Shown: positions 1 to 5,467, counted from the first letter of the stretch. The stretch is 5,592 nucleotides of DNA from an uncultured Phycisphaerales bacterium (GCA_903905665.1 CAIVHJ010000212.1:1-5592), one strand, 5' to 3'. The notes: generated from the letters alone by a model not told the origin. Numbers and translations are program-made.

Positions 1-100
1 ATGAGCAAAACCAGTGGTGATTCAGAGAGGCGGCTGCCCGGTGAGGCGATTCTTGTATTTGAAAAAACCCTATCGTCATGAATGACTGAACTTGTAGTGG

Positions 101-916
101 TTATTCAGAGGACTCTATACTCGGATCGTGGATATACTGGGCATGATCAAGCCCGGTCCATCCTCGCCACTCCCAACCAGTATCATCAGAGGAGACAGCC
201 CGCGTTTTGTCCCACTCAAAATGAAGGGCGCCATCCCATGTCTCGGCTTCGAATTGATCTTTGTGATACAAACACGTAAAACCGCTGAAAATAAACAGCG
301 GCACACTTAAGACCGAACAGAATAATAATGCATTGGCGATAAACCCACGCACGTCCTCACTCAGGGTTGCAGAAGCAACATTGTCATCGGGATTACCGGA
401 AACTTCTTGATCTCGGCAATGAGCCGACGGCAATGCCGCCCTGCTGAAGGACCGGCCGCATTCAGGACATCGCTCACTCGAACCTCGCAAGTCATATCCG
501 CAGCCGATACATAACCCCAATCGAATTCGTTTTCTGGTTCGAGATTCATAAAGCAACGGCGCAAATGGATAAATCATCCAGCAACAAAAGCCGAGGATCA
601 AAATAATCAATAATGACGAAAGATGAAATCCAAAGCTGTAGGTTCCATTACACCAGTCCCACCAAACGCCAAGTCGCAAATAATGGTATGTGGGTTGATA
701 GCCGACGTATCGCCACCCGGAAGGCACAAGACCCGAATTAACGTTATTCGCTAATGAGTGCAAATATACATCACCCCTGTTACCACCGATAAGGAATGAG
801 ATACCGCTACTGGGACTCCCGACATATTCCAAATTGAAAAAGCTCAGAATTGCAGCCAAAATCCACAACACGAAGCAACCATAGATGAATAACGCTATTA
901 TGCGGCGAATTTTCAT
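101..916 (-). CDS. Membrane protein with central four-cysteine zinc ribbon (planctomycete type), unknown function
   Basis: This 271-residue protein has no function I can name. Residues about 6-27 form an N-terminal hydrophobic segment, 97-122 a second and 192-217 a third. A zinc ribbon lies between the second and third, with C136, C139, C150 and C153 in the pattern CIGCGYDLRG-x5-CPECG. From memory, that ribbon behind a membrane anchor is very common in Planctomycetota hypothetical proteins, where it usually ends the protein. Here about 118 further residues follow, including a third hydrophobic segment and a tail that resembles the loop after the first one (G48…GW68 versus G229…GW248), suggesting a partial internal duplication. 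The ATG at 916 has no clear Shine-Dalgarno; TAAAAT (925-930, minus) just upstream could be a -10 box for a nearly leaderless message. It lies 116 bp downstream of mcsB on the same strand, probably a separate unit. The reading frame is convincing; the function is not known. Confidence 0.8.
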   Translation of the reverse strand: MKIRRIIALFIYGCFVLWILAAILSFFNLEYVGSPSSGISFLIGGNRGDVYLHSLANNVNSGLVPSGWRYVGYQPTYHYLRLGVWWDWCNGTYSFGFHLSSLLIILILGFCCWMIYPFAPLLYESRTRKRIRLGLCIGCGYDLRGSSERCPECGRSFSRAALPSAHCRDQEVSGNPDDNVASATLSEDVRGFIANALLFCSVLSVPLFIFSGFTCLYHKDQFEAETWDGALHFEWDKTRAVSSDDTGWEWRGWTGLDHAQYIHDPSIESSE

Positions 917-1032
917 ATAATCGTATTTTATGTACTCAGACTCTCAGGGTGCATGTGTACACCATGGTAGTCCAAACAACCGCAATTTCAATAATTGACG
1001 GGAACTCCCCACCTGTTTTTGCGAGATTGTGG

Positions 1033-2094
1033 TCAATTGTCGCTGGCGAGACGTTTGCGGATGTAATCTGCGCGGGCGATGCTTCGCGCCTCACCATCCA
1101 GAATCGAACCGCTCATCTTCTGCAGATGGGCCGGCTGGGTGCGAAGGAACAAATCGTTGATCGTATCGATCGGAATGTTGGACAGGCGACCCATGTTCAC
1201 GCCCATCCGAAGGTGCGACAGCAAGAACAGCGTCTCCTCGGTACTCATCGTTCGCGCGTTTTCGAGCACCCCGTACGCACGCCAAATTTTGTCGTCCAGC
1301 GCCGCTTGTCGATCTTTGAGCAAAACCTGGCGGGCAAGTCGTTCATACTCCACGATCCGGGGAATGATCACGTCGTTGAATTCATGAATGATCTCGGATT
1401 CGCTCCGGCCGAGTGTCGTCTGATTGGAAACCTGATAAAAATCACCCGTCGCTTCGGTCCCCTCGCCGTGCAACCCCCGAACCGCCAAATGCATGTCCTT
1501 CGCCGCATGAGATACCTTTTCGAGTTCACCCGCCAACTTCAATGCCGGCAGATGCAGCATCACCGAAACGCGAATTCCGGTTCCCACGTTGGTCGGACAC
1601 GCTGTCAAAAATCCGTACTGCTCGTGAAAAGCAAAATCCACTTTCGAAAGCAGATCGTTGTCGATGGCGTCGATCTCCTGCCACAACTCGGCCAGTTGCA
1701 ACCCGCTGCGAATGACCTGCATGCGCAGATGGTCTTCCTCGTTGATCATCAGCGACATGGTTTCTTCGGGCAAAAACGCGACCCCGCGACTGCCTTCGAT
1801 CTCAGCCAGTTGCCGGCTGATCAGGTTCCGTTCGACCATCAATTGACGGTCGAGGGCCGATGCCTTTTCGACATCGACGTACACCATCTTCGGTCCCCAC
1901 GACGTTTGCAAAACGGTCTCATAGAGCGTTCGATGAATTTCCTTGCGCTGGCTTTCGTCGCTCTTGAGCAAAAATGGAAAACCCGCCAGATTTCGCGCGA
2001 GACGAACGCGGGATGAAATCACGACGTCATTCATCGGGCCGGAATGAACCAGCCACGCCCCGATGTGCCCGATGAGTTGATCCAGGTCTTTCAT
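1033..2094 (-). CDS. mcsB: Protein-arginine kinase McsB
   Basis: McsB transfers phosphate from ATP to arginine side chains of proteins. In Bacillus, phosphoarginine sends proteins to the ClpCP protease and inactivates the repressor CtsR. The 353 residues match the usual family length (about 350-365) and span the phosphagen-kinase catalytic domain. Visible motifs are SSRVRLARN (27-35, nucleotide-binding arginines), the acidic INEEDHLRMQ (117-126, catalytic glutamate), LTACPTNVGTG (163-173, with the conserved active-site cysteine C166) and EGTEATGDFYQVSNQTTLG (211-229, ATP-binding loop). The C-terminus reads RSIARA (337-342) where Firmicute enzymes have RDxxRA, the allosteric phosphoarginine pocket, so the aspartate is replaced by serine. 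The start overlaps the mcsA stop as ATGA, and AGAGGA (2105-2110) lies 10 nt upstream, so translation is probably coupled. A 355-residue open frame on the plus strand across this gene (949-2016) is only its antisense shadow. Confidence 0.96.
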   Translation of the reverse strand: MKDLDQLIGHIGAWLVHSGPMNDVVISSRVRLARNLAGFPFLLKSDESQRKEIHRTLYETVLQTSWGPKMVYVDVEKASALDRQLMVERNLISRQLAEIEGSRGVAFLPEETMSLMINEEDHLRMQVIRSGLQLAELWQEIDAIDNDLLSKVDFAFHEQYGFLTACPTNVGTGIRVSVMLHLPALKLAGELEKVSHAAKDMHLAVRGLHGEGTEATGDFYQVSNQTTLGRSESEIIHEFNDVIIPRIVEYERLARQVLLKDRQAALDDKIWRAYGVLENARTMSTEETLFLLSHLRMGVNMGRLSNIPIDTINDLFLRTQPAHLQKMSGSILDGEARSIARADYIRKRLASDN

Positions 2095-2585
2095 TCCGAT
2101 TTCATCCTCTGTATCTGATCCCGCAACCGGGCGGCTTCCTCGTATTTTTCATCGGTAACAGATTGTGAAAGTTCGCGTTGAAGGCGGATCATGTCCATTT
2201 TATTTCGGGCGGCGGGGTCCATTCGGAGGGGAGTCTTTCCGACGTGCTGTGTTGTTCCCTCGTGTGTTCGCTCGATCAGCGGATCCATCGCTCGTCGAAA
2301 GGCGTCATAGTCGTTGGGGCATCCGAGAAGGCCGTGGCTGCGAAACTCCACGAATGTCATCCCACATTGTTCGCATGTCAAATCCGCCAACTCCTGAACC
2401 GCCGCTTTTTGCATCACAAACTTGCTCAGCACTTCGTTGAGCGGCACAGGGGTCGTCTTCATGATCACGCCTTCTTCTTCGGCGCAATCCGCGCAAAGAT
2501 GCCGCTCACGTTTCTCACCTTGCACGATATCCGTCAGGTGAACTGTGGCTGCTGCTTTTTGACAATGTTGACAAGCAACCGGCAT
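2091..2585 (-). CDS. mcsA: McsA, zinc-finger activator of McsB with C-terminal UVR motif
   Basis: McsA binds and activates the arginine kinase McsB. The 164-residue protein has an N-terminal zinc finger (C5, C8, C31, C34) and a second finger-like segment, CEQC (71-74) followed by HGLLGCPNDYDAF (84-96). The usual HxGK element follows (HVGKTP, 114-119), then a UvrB/UvrC-type helical hairpin (about 135-161). In Firmicute McsA the second finger ends GCxxCY; here it is GCPNDY, so only three cysteines remain (C71, C74, C89) and D92 replaces the fourth. I recall the same NDY pattern from other planctomycetes, so it is probably a lineage trait. I chose the ATG at 2585 because GAAGGGA (2591-2597) sits 5 nt upstream and the CxxC finger starts right after it; the frame stays open to a TTG at 2612 with no better support. 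mcsB follows with a 4-bp overlap. ctsR and clpC, the usual Firmicute neighbours, are absent here. Confidence 0.93.
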   Translation of the reverse strand: MPVACQHCQKAAATVHLTDIVQGEKRERHLCADCAEEEGVIMKTTPVPLNEVLSKFVMQKAAVQELADLTCEQCGMTFVEFRSHGLLGCPNDYDAFRRAMDPLIERTHEGTTQHVGKTPLRMDPAARNKMDMIRLQRELSQSVTDEKYEEAARLRDQIQRMKSE

Positions 2586-2597
2586 CGAAATCCCTTC
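2586..2597 (-). promoter_or_regulatory. Ribosome binding site that sets the mcsA start
   Basis: GAAGGGA (2591-2597, minus strand) stands 5 nt before the ATG at 2585. It decides between this ATG and the in-frame TTG at 2612, which has no comparable upstream sequence and would add nine residues before the zinc finger. Confidence 0.7.
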
Positions 2598-2607
2598 ACC
2601 AATTCCA

Positions 2608-2702
2608 CTCAAAGACTCTCAAAACACGCTCAAAAAGCGCTCAAAATTCACCAAAAAACTCACGAAAATTCACTCAGAACTCATCAAAAAACCAATCCAA
2701 AA
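2608..2702. repeat. Phased A-tract / CTCAAAA heptad array in the mcsA leader
   Basis: On the plus strand, CTCAAAA-like heptads begin at 2608, 2618, 2629, 2640, 2650, 2662, 2673, 2683 and 2696. They read CTCAAAG, CTCAAAA (three times), ACCAAAA, ACGAAAA, CTCAGAA, ATCAAAA and TCCAAAA. Centres of the A-runs lie about 10.5-12 bp apart, so all tracts face nearly the same side of the helix, the classic arrangement of intrinsically curved DNA. The exact 9-mer AAAATTCAC also recurs 22 bp apart (2643 and 2665). The array lies between the predicted mcsA promoter and its ribosome binding site, so the transcript would carry repeated UGAG…UUUU units. It could be bent DNA, a tandem operator or an RNA-level element; the sequence does not decide. 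The plus-strand frame through it is not a credible gene. Confidence 0.75.
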
Positions 2703-2711
2703 CCCATGAGA

Positions 2712-2740
2712 ATCTTAGGATACGATTACCCCCACGTCAA
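2712..2740 (-). promoter_or_regulatory. Predicted sigma70-type promoter of mcsA-mcsB
   Basis: On the minus strand TTGACG (2735-2740) and TAAGAT (2712-2717) are separated by exactly 17 bp, matching the -35 consensus at five of six positions and the -10 at four of six. Transcription would start near 2703-2706, leaving a 5' leader of about 120 nt, most of it the heptad array. No CIRCE element was seen. Confidence 0.55.
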
Positions 2741-2760
2741 TTAGTGTCTCACCGAATAAA

Positions 2761-2780
2761 CATGCAACATGAAGTTGCGC
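2761..2780 (-). terminator. Weak candidate terminator after the PTPS-fold gene
   Basis: The inverted repeat GCAAC/GTTGC (2764-2768 with 2774-2778, 5-nt loop) is followed on the minus strand by ATGTTTATT. The stem is short and the T-rich tail interrupted, so this is a weak candidate. Its position, between the stop of the upstream gene and the mcsA promoter, is where a terminator would be expected. Confidence 0.25.
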
Positions 2781-2821
2781 AATACGATCGGTCTTAAATT
2801 CTGCGCCGTTTTCGATTCAAC

Positions 2822-3199
2822 TTATCGTACCTCTTTTTCACTGTAAGATGCCGCAAATCCTTCTGCCTCTTGAACCATCACCTCTGCCAAGTGTCCGGGT
2901 GACCATGACAACGGCGCCAACAACTCAAACGCAAGCCGGGCAAGGTGTTCCGCTGTCGGGATTATTCCGTCCAATCGCGGATTTTGATTGAGATTCGACC
3001 CTTCAAGTTGGGCGAGAATACGTTGCAAACGCTCTTGCGTAGCGCAAAAATCCACCAAAAAACCATGATCATTTAATTGTTCACCGCGTAAAATCAACGT
3101 CACTTTCCAGTGATGTTCATGTGGCGGCTCCATGGAGCCACTGGCGTCAAAAACGGCGTGGGTTGCGTGAAAACAGGATTCAACGCGGATTTCAAACAT
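2822..3199 (-). CDS. 6-pyruvoyl-tetrahydropterin synthase / QueD-fold protein with altered active site
   Basis: At 125 residues this fits the PTPS/QueD (T-fold) family, which acts on dihydroneopterin triphosphate in queuosine, biopterin or folate-type pathways. The zinc ligands are visible as H14 (in FHATHAV), H27 and H29 (in PPHEHHW). Further family features are FLVDF (47-51), PTAEHLARL (81-89, usually PTxE) and VMVQEAEGFAASY (107-119), whose E111 matches the substrate-binding glutamate. The catalytic cysteine four residues before the first zinc histidine of the HxH pair is missing (M23 there). E24 instead gives ExxHxH, like the PTPS-III type that can replace FolB by making hydroxymethyl-dihydropterin. 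The usual Asp-His pair of the LDHxxLN segment reads LEGSNLN (65-71), so the catalytic histidine is also absent. The ATG at 3199 is well placed, with GAGGGA 6 nt upstream. The family is clear, but the reaction is not; QueD activity looks unlikely. Confidence 0.85.
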   Translation of the reverse strand: MFEIRVESCFHATHAVFDASGSMEPPHEHHWKVTLILRGEQLNDHGFLVDFCATQERLQRILAQLEGSNLNQNPRLDGIIPTAEHLARLAFELLAPLSWSPGHLAEVMVQEAEGFAASYSEKEVR

Positions 3200-3285
3200 G
3201 CCGGGTCCCTCTGATTTCGTTTAAGTTCATGCATTTCCCAGTGTTACAAACGAATCATCCCTCGGAAGCGGACGCGAGTTGTTGT

Positions 3286-3312
3286 TTCTTGTACAGTCGC
3301 TTCTTGTACAAT
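3286..3312 (+). promoter_or_regulatory. Possible promoter of the kinase-like gene, with a 10-bp direct repeat
   Basis: TACAAT (3307-3312) is a good -10 box only 8 bp before the ATG at 3321, which places the start of transcription at or next to the start codon. The -35 is poor (TTGTTT at 3282-3287 with a 19-bp spacer is the nearest). The 10-mer TTCTTGTACA occurs twice, at 3286-3295 and 3301-3310, 15 bp apart, and could be a paired binding site. Confidence 0.35.
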
Positions 3313-3320
3313 GGCACCCT

Positions 3321-4082
3321 ATGATGCGTCAAGGTCCATCATCTCCGTATTTTCTCAAAGCGCTGGGTCGCAAACAGTTGCCGGTGCAGATTTATTTACC
3401 TAATGGAGATTATTGCCTTGAGCGGGTTTTCAAGCATGATTTTTTTGCGGCGACTGGTTTGTATCGTGGAGCGAATGGTCGCCGGGTCGTCGTTAAGTTC
3501 GGACGTCGGGCGGACATTTTGGGATTGCCCGTCGATTGGATCGGCCGTTATCTCACTCGGCGGGAGGGGCGAATTTATCAGGAGTTGGCGGACGTTTCGT
3601 CGGTTCCACCGTTTTGCGGATTTTGTGATTCACTTGCGTTTGCGCATGAGTACGTAGAGGGGCATTCGCTTCAAAAGGGCGAAGCGATTTCGCCGGAATT
3701 TTTCGACCAACTCGAAAACTTGATTGCTGAAATTCATCGACGGGGAATGGCATACGTCGATCTGGAGAAGCGGGAGAACATTATTGTCGGAGACGACGGA
3801 CGACCGCATCTGATTGATTTCCAAATTGCATGGTTCATGCCGGGGTGGTGGGGCGAGCATTTCCCGCCGTTTCGATGGATTCGCCAAACATTGCAACAAA
3901 TGGACTGCTATCATCTCCAAAAACACCGGTCCCGATACTTTCCCGACCAGTTTCCACCCGAATCGATCGAACCGCCGTGGACCATCCGACTCCACCGGGC
4001 GATCGCTCGACCGCTTCAGGTGATCCGGCGGGGATTTTTGAGAAACGTCGATCCGGATTATCCGACCGCGCCGAAGGAATAG
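3321..4082 (+). CDS. Small protein-kinase-fold protein (WaaP/Kdo-kinase- or RIO-like), substrate unknown
   Basis: Counting from the first in-frame ATG (3321), the protein has 253 residues. Kinase landmarks appear in order: RRVVVKF (54-60, ATP-binding lysine K59), E82 in REGRIYQEL as the probable partner glutamate, HEYVEG (109-114, hinge region), the catalytic loop GMAYVDLEKRENIIV (142-156, D147 and N153) and the metal-binding LIDFQIAW (164-171, D166). The loop is YVD rather than HRD and the metal motif is DFQ rather than DFG. There is no full C-lobe with an APE motif, which points to the compact lipopolysaccharide-kinase or RIO-like group rather than classical Ser/Thr kinases. All key polar residues are present, so it is probably active, but whether it modifies a sugar, lipid or protein is open. 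No signal peptide was seen. It diverges from the PTPS-fold gene, with 121 bp between them. The frame extends to a TTG at 3279, but neither start has a ribosome binding site. Confidence 0.82.
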   Translation: MMRQGPSSPYFLKALGRKQLPVQIYLPNGDYCLERVFKHDFFAATGLYRGANGRRVVVKFGRRADILGLPVDWIGRYLTRREGRIYQELADVSSVPPFCGFCDSLAFAHEYVEGHSLQKGEAISPEFFDQLENLIAEIHRRGMAYVDLEKRENIIVGDDGRPHLIDFQIAWFMPGWWGEHFPPFRWIRQTLQQMDCYHLQKHRSRYFPDQFPPESIEPPWTIRLHRAIARPLQVIRRGFLRNVDPDYPTAPKE

Positions 4083-4251
4083 CCGGAAGCCGACAGCCGG
4101 TAGCAGGTAGCGGGAAGGAAGAGACAGGACTGGAGACTGGGGGGATTGCGGAATTCGGATTTCGGCCGGCAATTGATAACCGGCGGCAGGGAAGAAAATG
4201 CGGAATTCGGAATGCTGAGTGCGGAACGCAATTGAGGAAAGAACAGAGAGT

Positions 4252-4285
4252 GGGACAGGAGTCTTTGGGATAGGACTCCTGTCCC
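4252..4285. repeat. Perfect 12-bp inverted repeat
   Basis: GGGACAGGAGTC (4252-4263) pairs perfectly with GACTCCTGTCCC (4274-4285) around a 10-nt loop. No T-run follows on either strand, so it is not a standard intrinsic terminator, though it could end or stabilise the kinase-like message. A copy of a dispersed palindromic element is an alternative that only genome-wide comparison can test. Confidence 0.6.
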
Positions 4286-4290
4286 CTATA

Positions 4291-4317
4291 CACAAAGGCC
4301 CCCTGCTCGCGCAGGGC
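4291..4317 (-). terminator. Second (distal) intrinsic terminator for the beta-helix gene
   Basis: CCCTGC (4301-4306) and GCAGGG (4311-4316) form a hairpin with a 4-nt loop. On the minus strand it is followed by GGCCTTTGT, giving a short T-rich tail. It repeats the layout of the stronger terminator 30 bp closer to the gene. Confidence 0.4.
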
Positions 4318-4320
4318 AGT

Positions 4321-4350
4321 ACAAGAAGAACCCCCCGCTGGCGCGGGGGG
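4321..4350 (-). terminator. Rho-independent terminator of the beta-helix gene
   Basis: CCCCCCGC (4331-4338) and GCGGGGGG (4343-4350) form an 8-bp GC-only stem with a TGGC loop. Read on the minus strand, the stem is followed directly by TTCTTCTTGT. It sits 85 bp after the stop codon of the beta-helix gene. The plus-strand side after the stem (CTCTGATG) has no T-run, so the terminator faces one way. Confidence 0.65.
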
Positions 4351-4435
4351 CTCTGATGCAAACGCACGCTCCTTTACAGTCGCGTCTCGGATTCGTTTTG
4401 CGATGGCTCCTCAAATTCTCTCTGCATCGAAACGA

Positions 4436-5455
4436 TTACGGCAATGGAATCCCCTGACCCGGAGGAAGTTCAATCGGTTCCGCTTCCATCGGCGCCGGGT
4501 CCAGTTCGTCCGGTGGAATCATGATGGGTTGCCATTCATCGGCGCCCATGTCCACGCGACCACCATAGACCCGCATTTCACCGTCAATGTCGGTCTCACC
4601 GGGTGACGGCACGTACGCCGGATCACCAGCATTGACGCATGGCGAGCGCCGTTGCAGGTGATACCCGTCGGCGGCAAACAAGGGATCGGCATTGATGTTG
4701 CCTTCGCCCCATTCAATCTCCGTATAATAAAATGAGTCGGAGAGATACACATCTTCCTGGCCTCCCTGTATGTTGCTGTGAGCAACACTTAGGTACCCTT
4801 GTTCAATCGCAATTTGTGATCCGTAATCGGCGGTGTTGCCCCACAGAAGGCTATTTTCGACGAGGAACTCCGACATATCCGGTATATTGTATATCACCAT
4901 TCCACCACCGAAACTGTCTCCGTCACTTGGTTGGGGAACCGCAACATTATCCACGATTGTACACCCGGAAACGTGGAGGGATGTGTCTGAATTCGCCAAT
5001 CCCACAATGCCGCCGCCAAAACCCGTGTTGCCCTGAATCAGGCAATCCCGGATATCACTGCTCACGTTTCCCAAGCTCACTCCACCAGCAGCGAGGATAA
5101 AACTATGTGGAGGAAATGGACCCCAGAAATCAAACCCTCTGCTCGAATTTCCGATGATCTTGCAGCGTATCAGAGAAACGAAGCTCCCGTTGTCCGGACC
5201 AGCGAGAGGGGGGCCTAACCGAACCCCGCCCGTCCCGTTCGCAGTGTTCCCCTGAATTATACAATCCTCCAGAATCATTCGAGAGAATTGATCTGTCCCA
5301 GAGTCAATTGACGCCCCTCCTCCCAGCCCACCATAAGGGTAGTGGGCGAGAGTTCTATAAGCATCATTTCCGAGAATGGTGCATCTTCGCATCGTGATTT
5401 GAGCGGATAGGGCATTTTCGCCGTTGTAGCAGAATCCACCCCCATAACTAAACAA
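4436..5455 (-). CDS. Right-handed parallel beta-helix protein, N-terminus missing
   Basis: About 339 residues of a probably exported beta-helix protein are visible. Coils repeat around C25TILGN, C65IIQGN, C98KIIGN, C138LIQGN, C165TIVDN, S202LLWGN and S227NIQGG, every 25-40 residues, often followed by glycine stretches (GGG). This is the pattern of PbH1-type repeats seen in polymorphic outer-membrane and pectate-lyase-like proteins. The C-terminal block SPCVNAGDP…TDIDGEMRVYGGRVDMGADEWQP (271-310) is a familiar ending of such planctomycete proteins. After it comes a proline- and acid-rich tail with no obvious sorting anchor. The frame begins within a coil just after an in-frame TGA (5465-5467). 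Its first possible start is TTG (5455) and its first ATG lies at 5392, both without a signal peptide. The gene is therefore either a 5'-truncated or frameshifted remnant, or broken by sequence error or an insertion. No enzymatic residues could be identified. Confidence 0.75.
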   Translation of the reverse strand: MFSYGGGFCYNGENALSAQITMRRCTILGNDAYRTLAHYPYGGLGGGASIDSGTDQFSRMILEDCIIQGNTANGTGGVRLGPPLAGPDNGSFVSLIRCKIIGNSSRGFDFWGPFPPHSFILAAGGVSLGNVSSDIRDCLIQGNTGFGGGIVGLANSDTSLHVSGCTIVDNVAVPQPSDGDSFGGGMVIYNIPDMSEFLVENSLLWGNTADYGSQIAIEQGYLSVAHSNIQGGQEDVYLSDSFYYTEIEWGEGNINADPLFAADGYHLQRRSPCVNAGDPAYVPSPGETDIDGEMRVYGGRVDMGADEWQPIMIPPDELDPAPMEAEPIELPPGQGIPLP

Positions 5456-5467
5456 GATTTCTCGTCA

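Larger units (their letters stand above)
4083..4435. other. Non-coding region between convergent genes, rich in short repeats
   Basis: I see no credible gene in these 353 bp; the open frames on either strand run out of the kinase gene or are low-complexity. The first part (4081-4140) is purine-rich with repeated GCCGGAAGCCGACAGCCGG-like units. The 12-mer GCGGAATTCGGA occurs at 4148-4159 and again at 4200-4211, each within wording resembling dispersed repeats I recall from planctomycete intergenic DNA. An inverted repeat and two terminators, listed separately, fill 4252-4350. Between 4351 and 4435 I see nothing further. Confidence 0.6.

Noticed and set aside
1..81. Frame open from base 1 (MSKTSGDSERRLPG…) ending in TGA at 79-81
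   Set aside because: It could be the 3' end of a plus-strand gene, but 26 codons at a window edge with no recognisable motif are not enough to call.
13..110. Imperfect direct repeat AGTGGTGATTCAGAG (13-27) and AGTGGTTATTCAGAG (96-110)
   Set aside because: 14 of 15 bases match, 83 bp apart, the second copy overlapping the stop of the membrane protein gene; too short to rule out chance and without other marks of an insertion.
949..2016. Long plus-strand open frame (355 codons) opposite mcsB
   Set aside because: It lies in a mirrored frame over a gene with clear family motifs, has no domain of its own and is rich in His, Gln and Arg as expected for an antisense shadow.
2595..2702. TRAP-like attenuation target (repeated GAG triplets) in the mcsA leader
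   Set aside because: TRAP sites need NAG triplets 2-3 nt apart; here the UGAG motifs are mostly about 7-11 nt or more apart.
2178..2744. Plus-strand open frame whose end reads as Lys/His/Gln-rich repeats
   Set aside because: The apparent peptide repeat is only the A-tract array translated; the rest is antisense to mcsA.
2586..2821. CIRCE (HrcA) operator in front of mcsA
   Set aside because: No TTAGCACTC/GAGTGCTAA inverted repeat is present on either strand.
3630..4367. Minus-strand open frame of 245 codons opposite the kinase-like gene
   Set aside because: It overlaps the kinase motifs and runs through the repeat-rich non-coding region and the terminator stems; its composition (Pro, Ser, Arg) is that of a shadow.
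5205..5225. GCCTAAC, resembling an integron attC core
   Set aside because: It lies within continuous beta-helix coding sequence, with no paired core site or stem structure around it.
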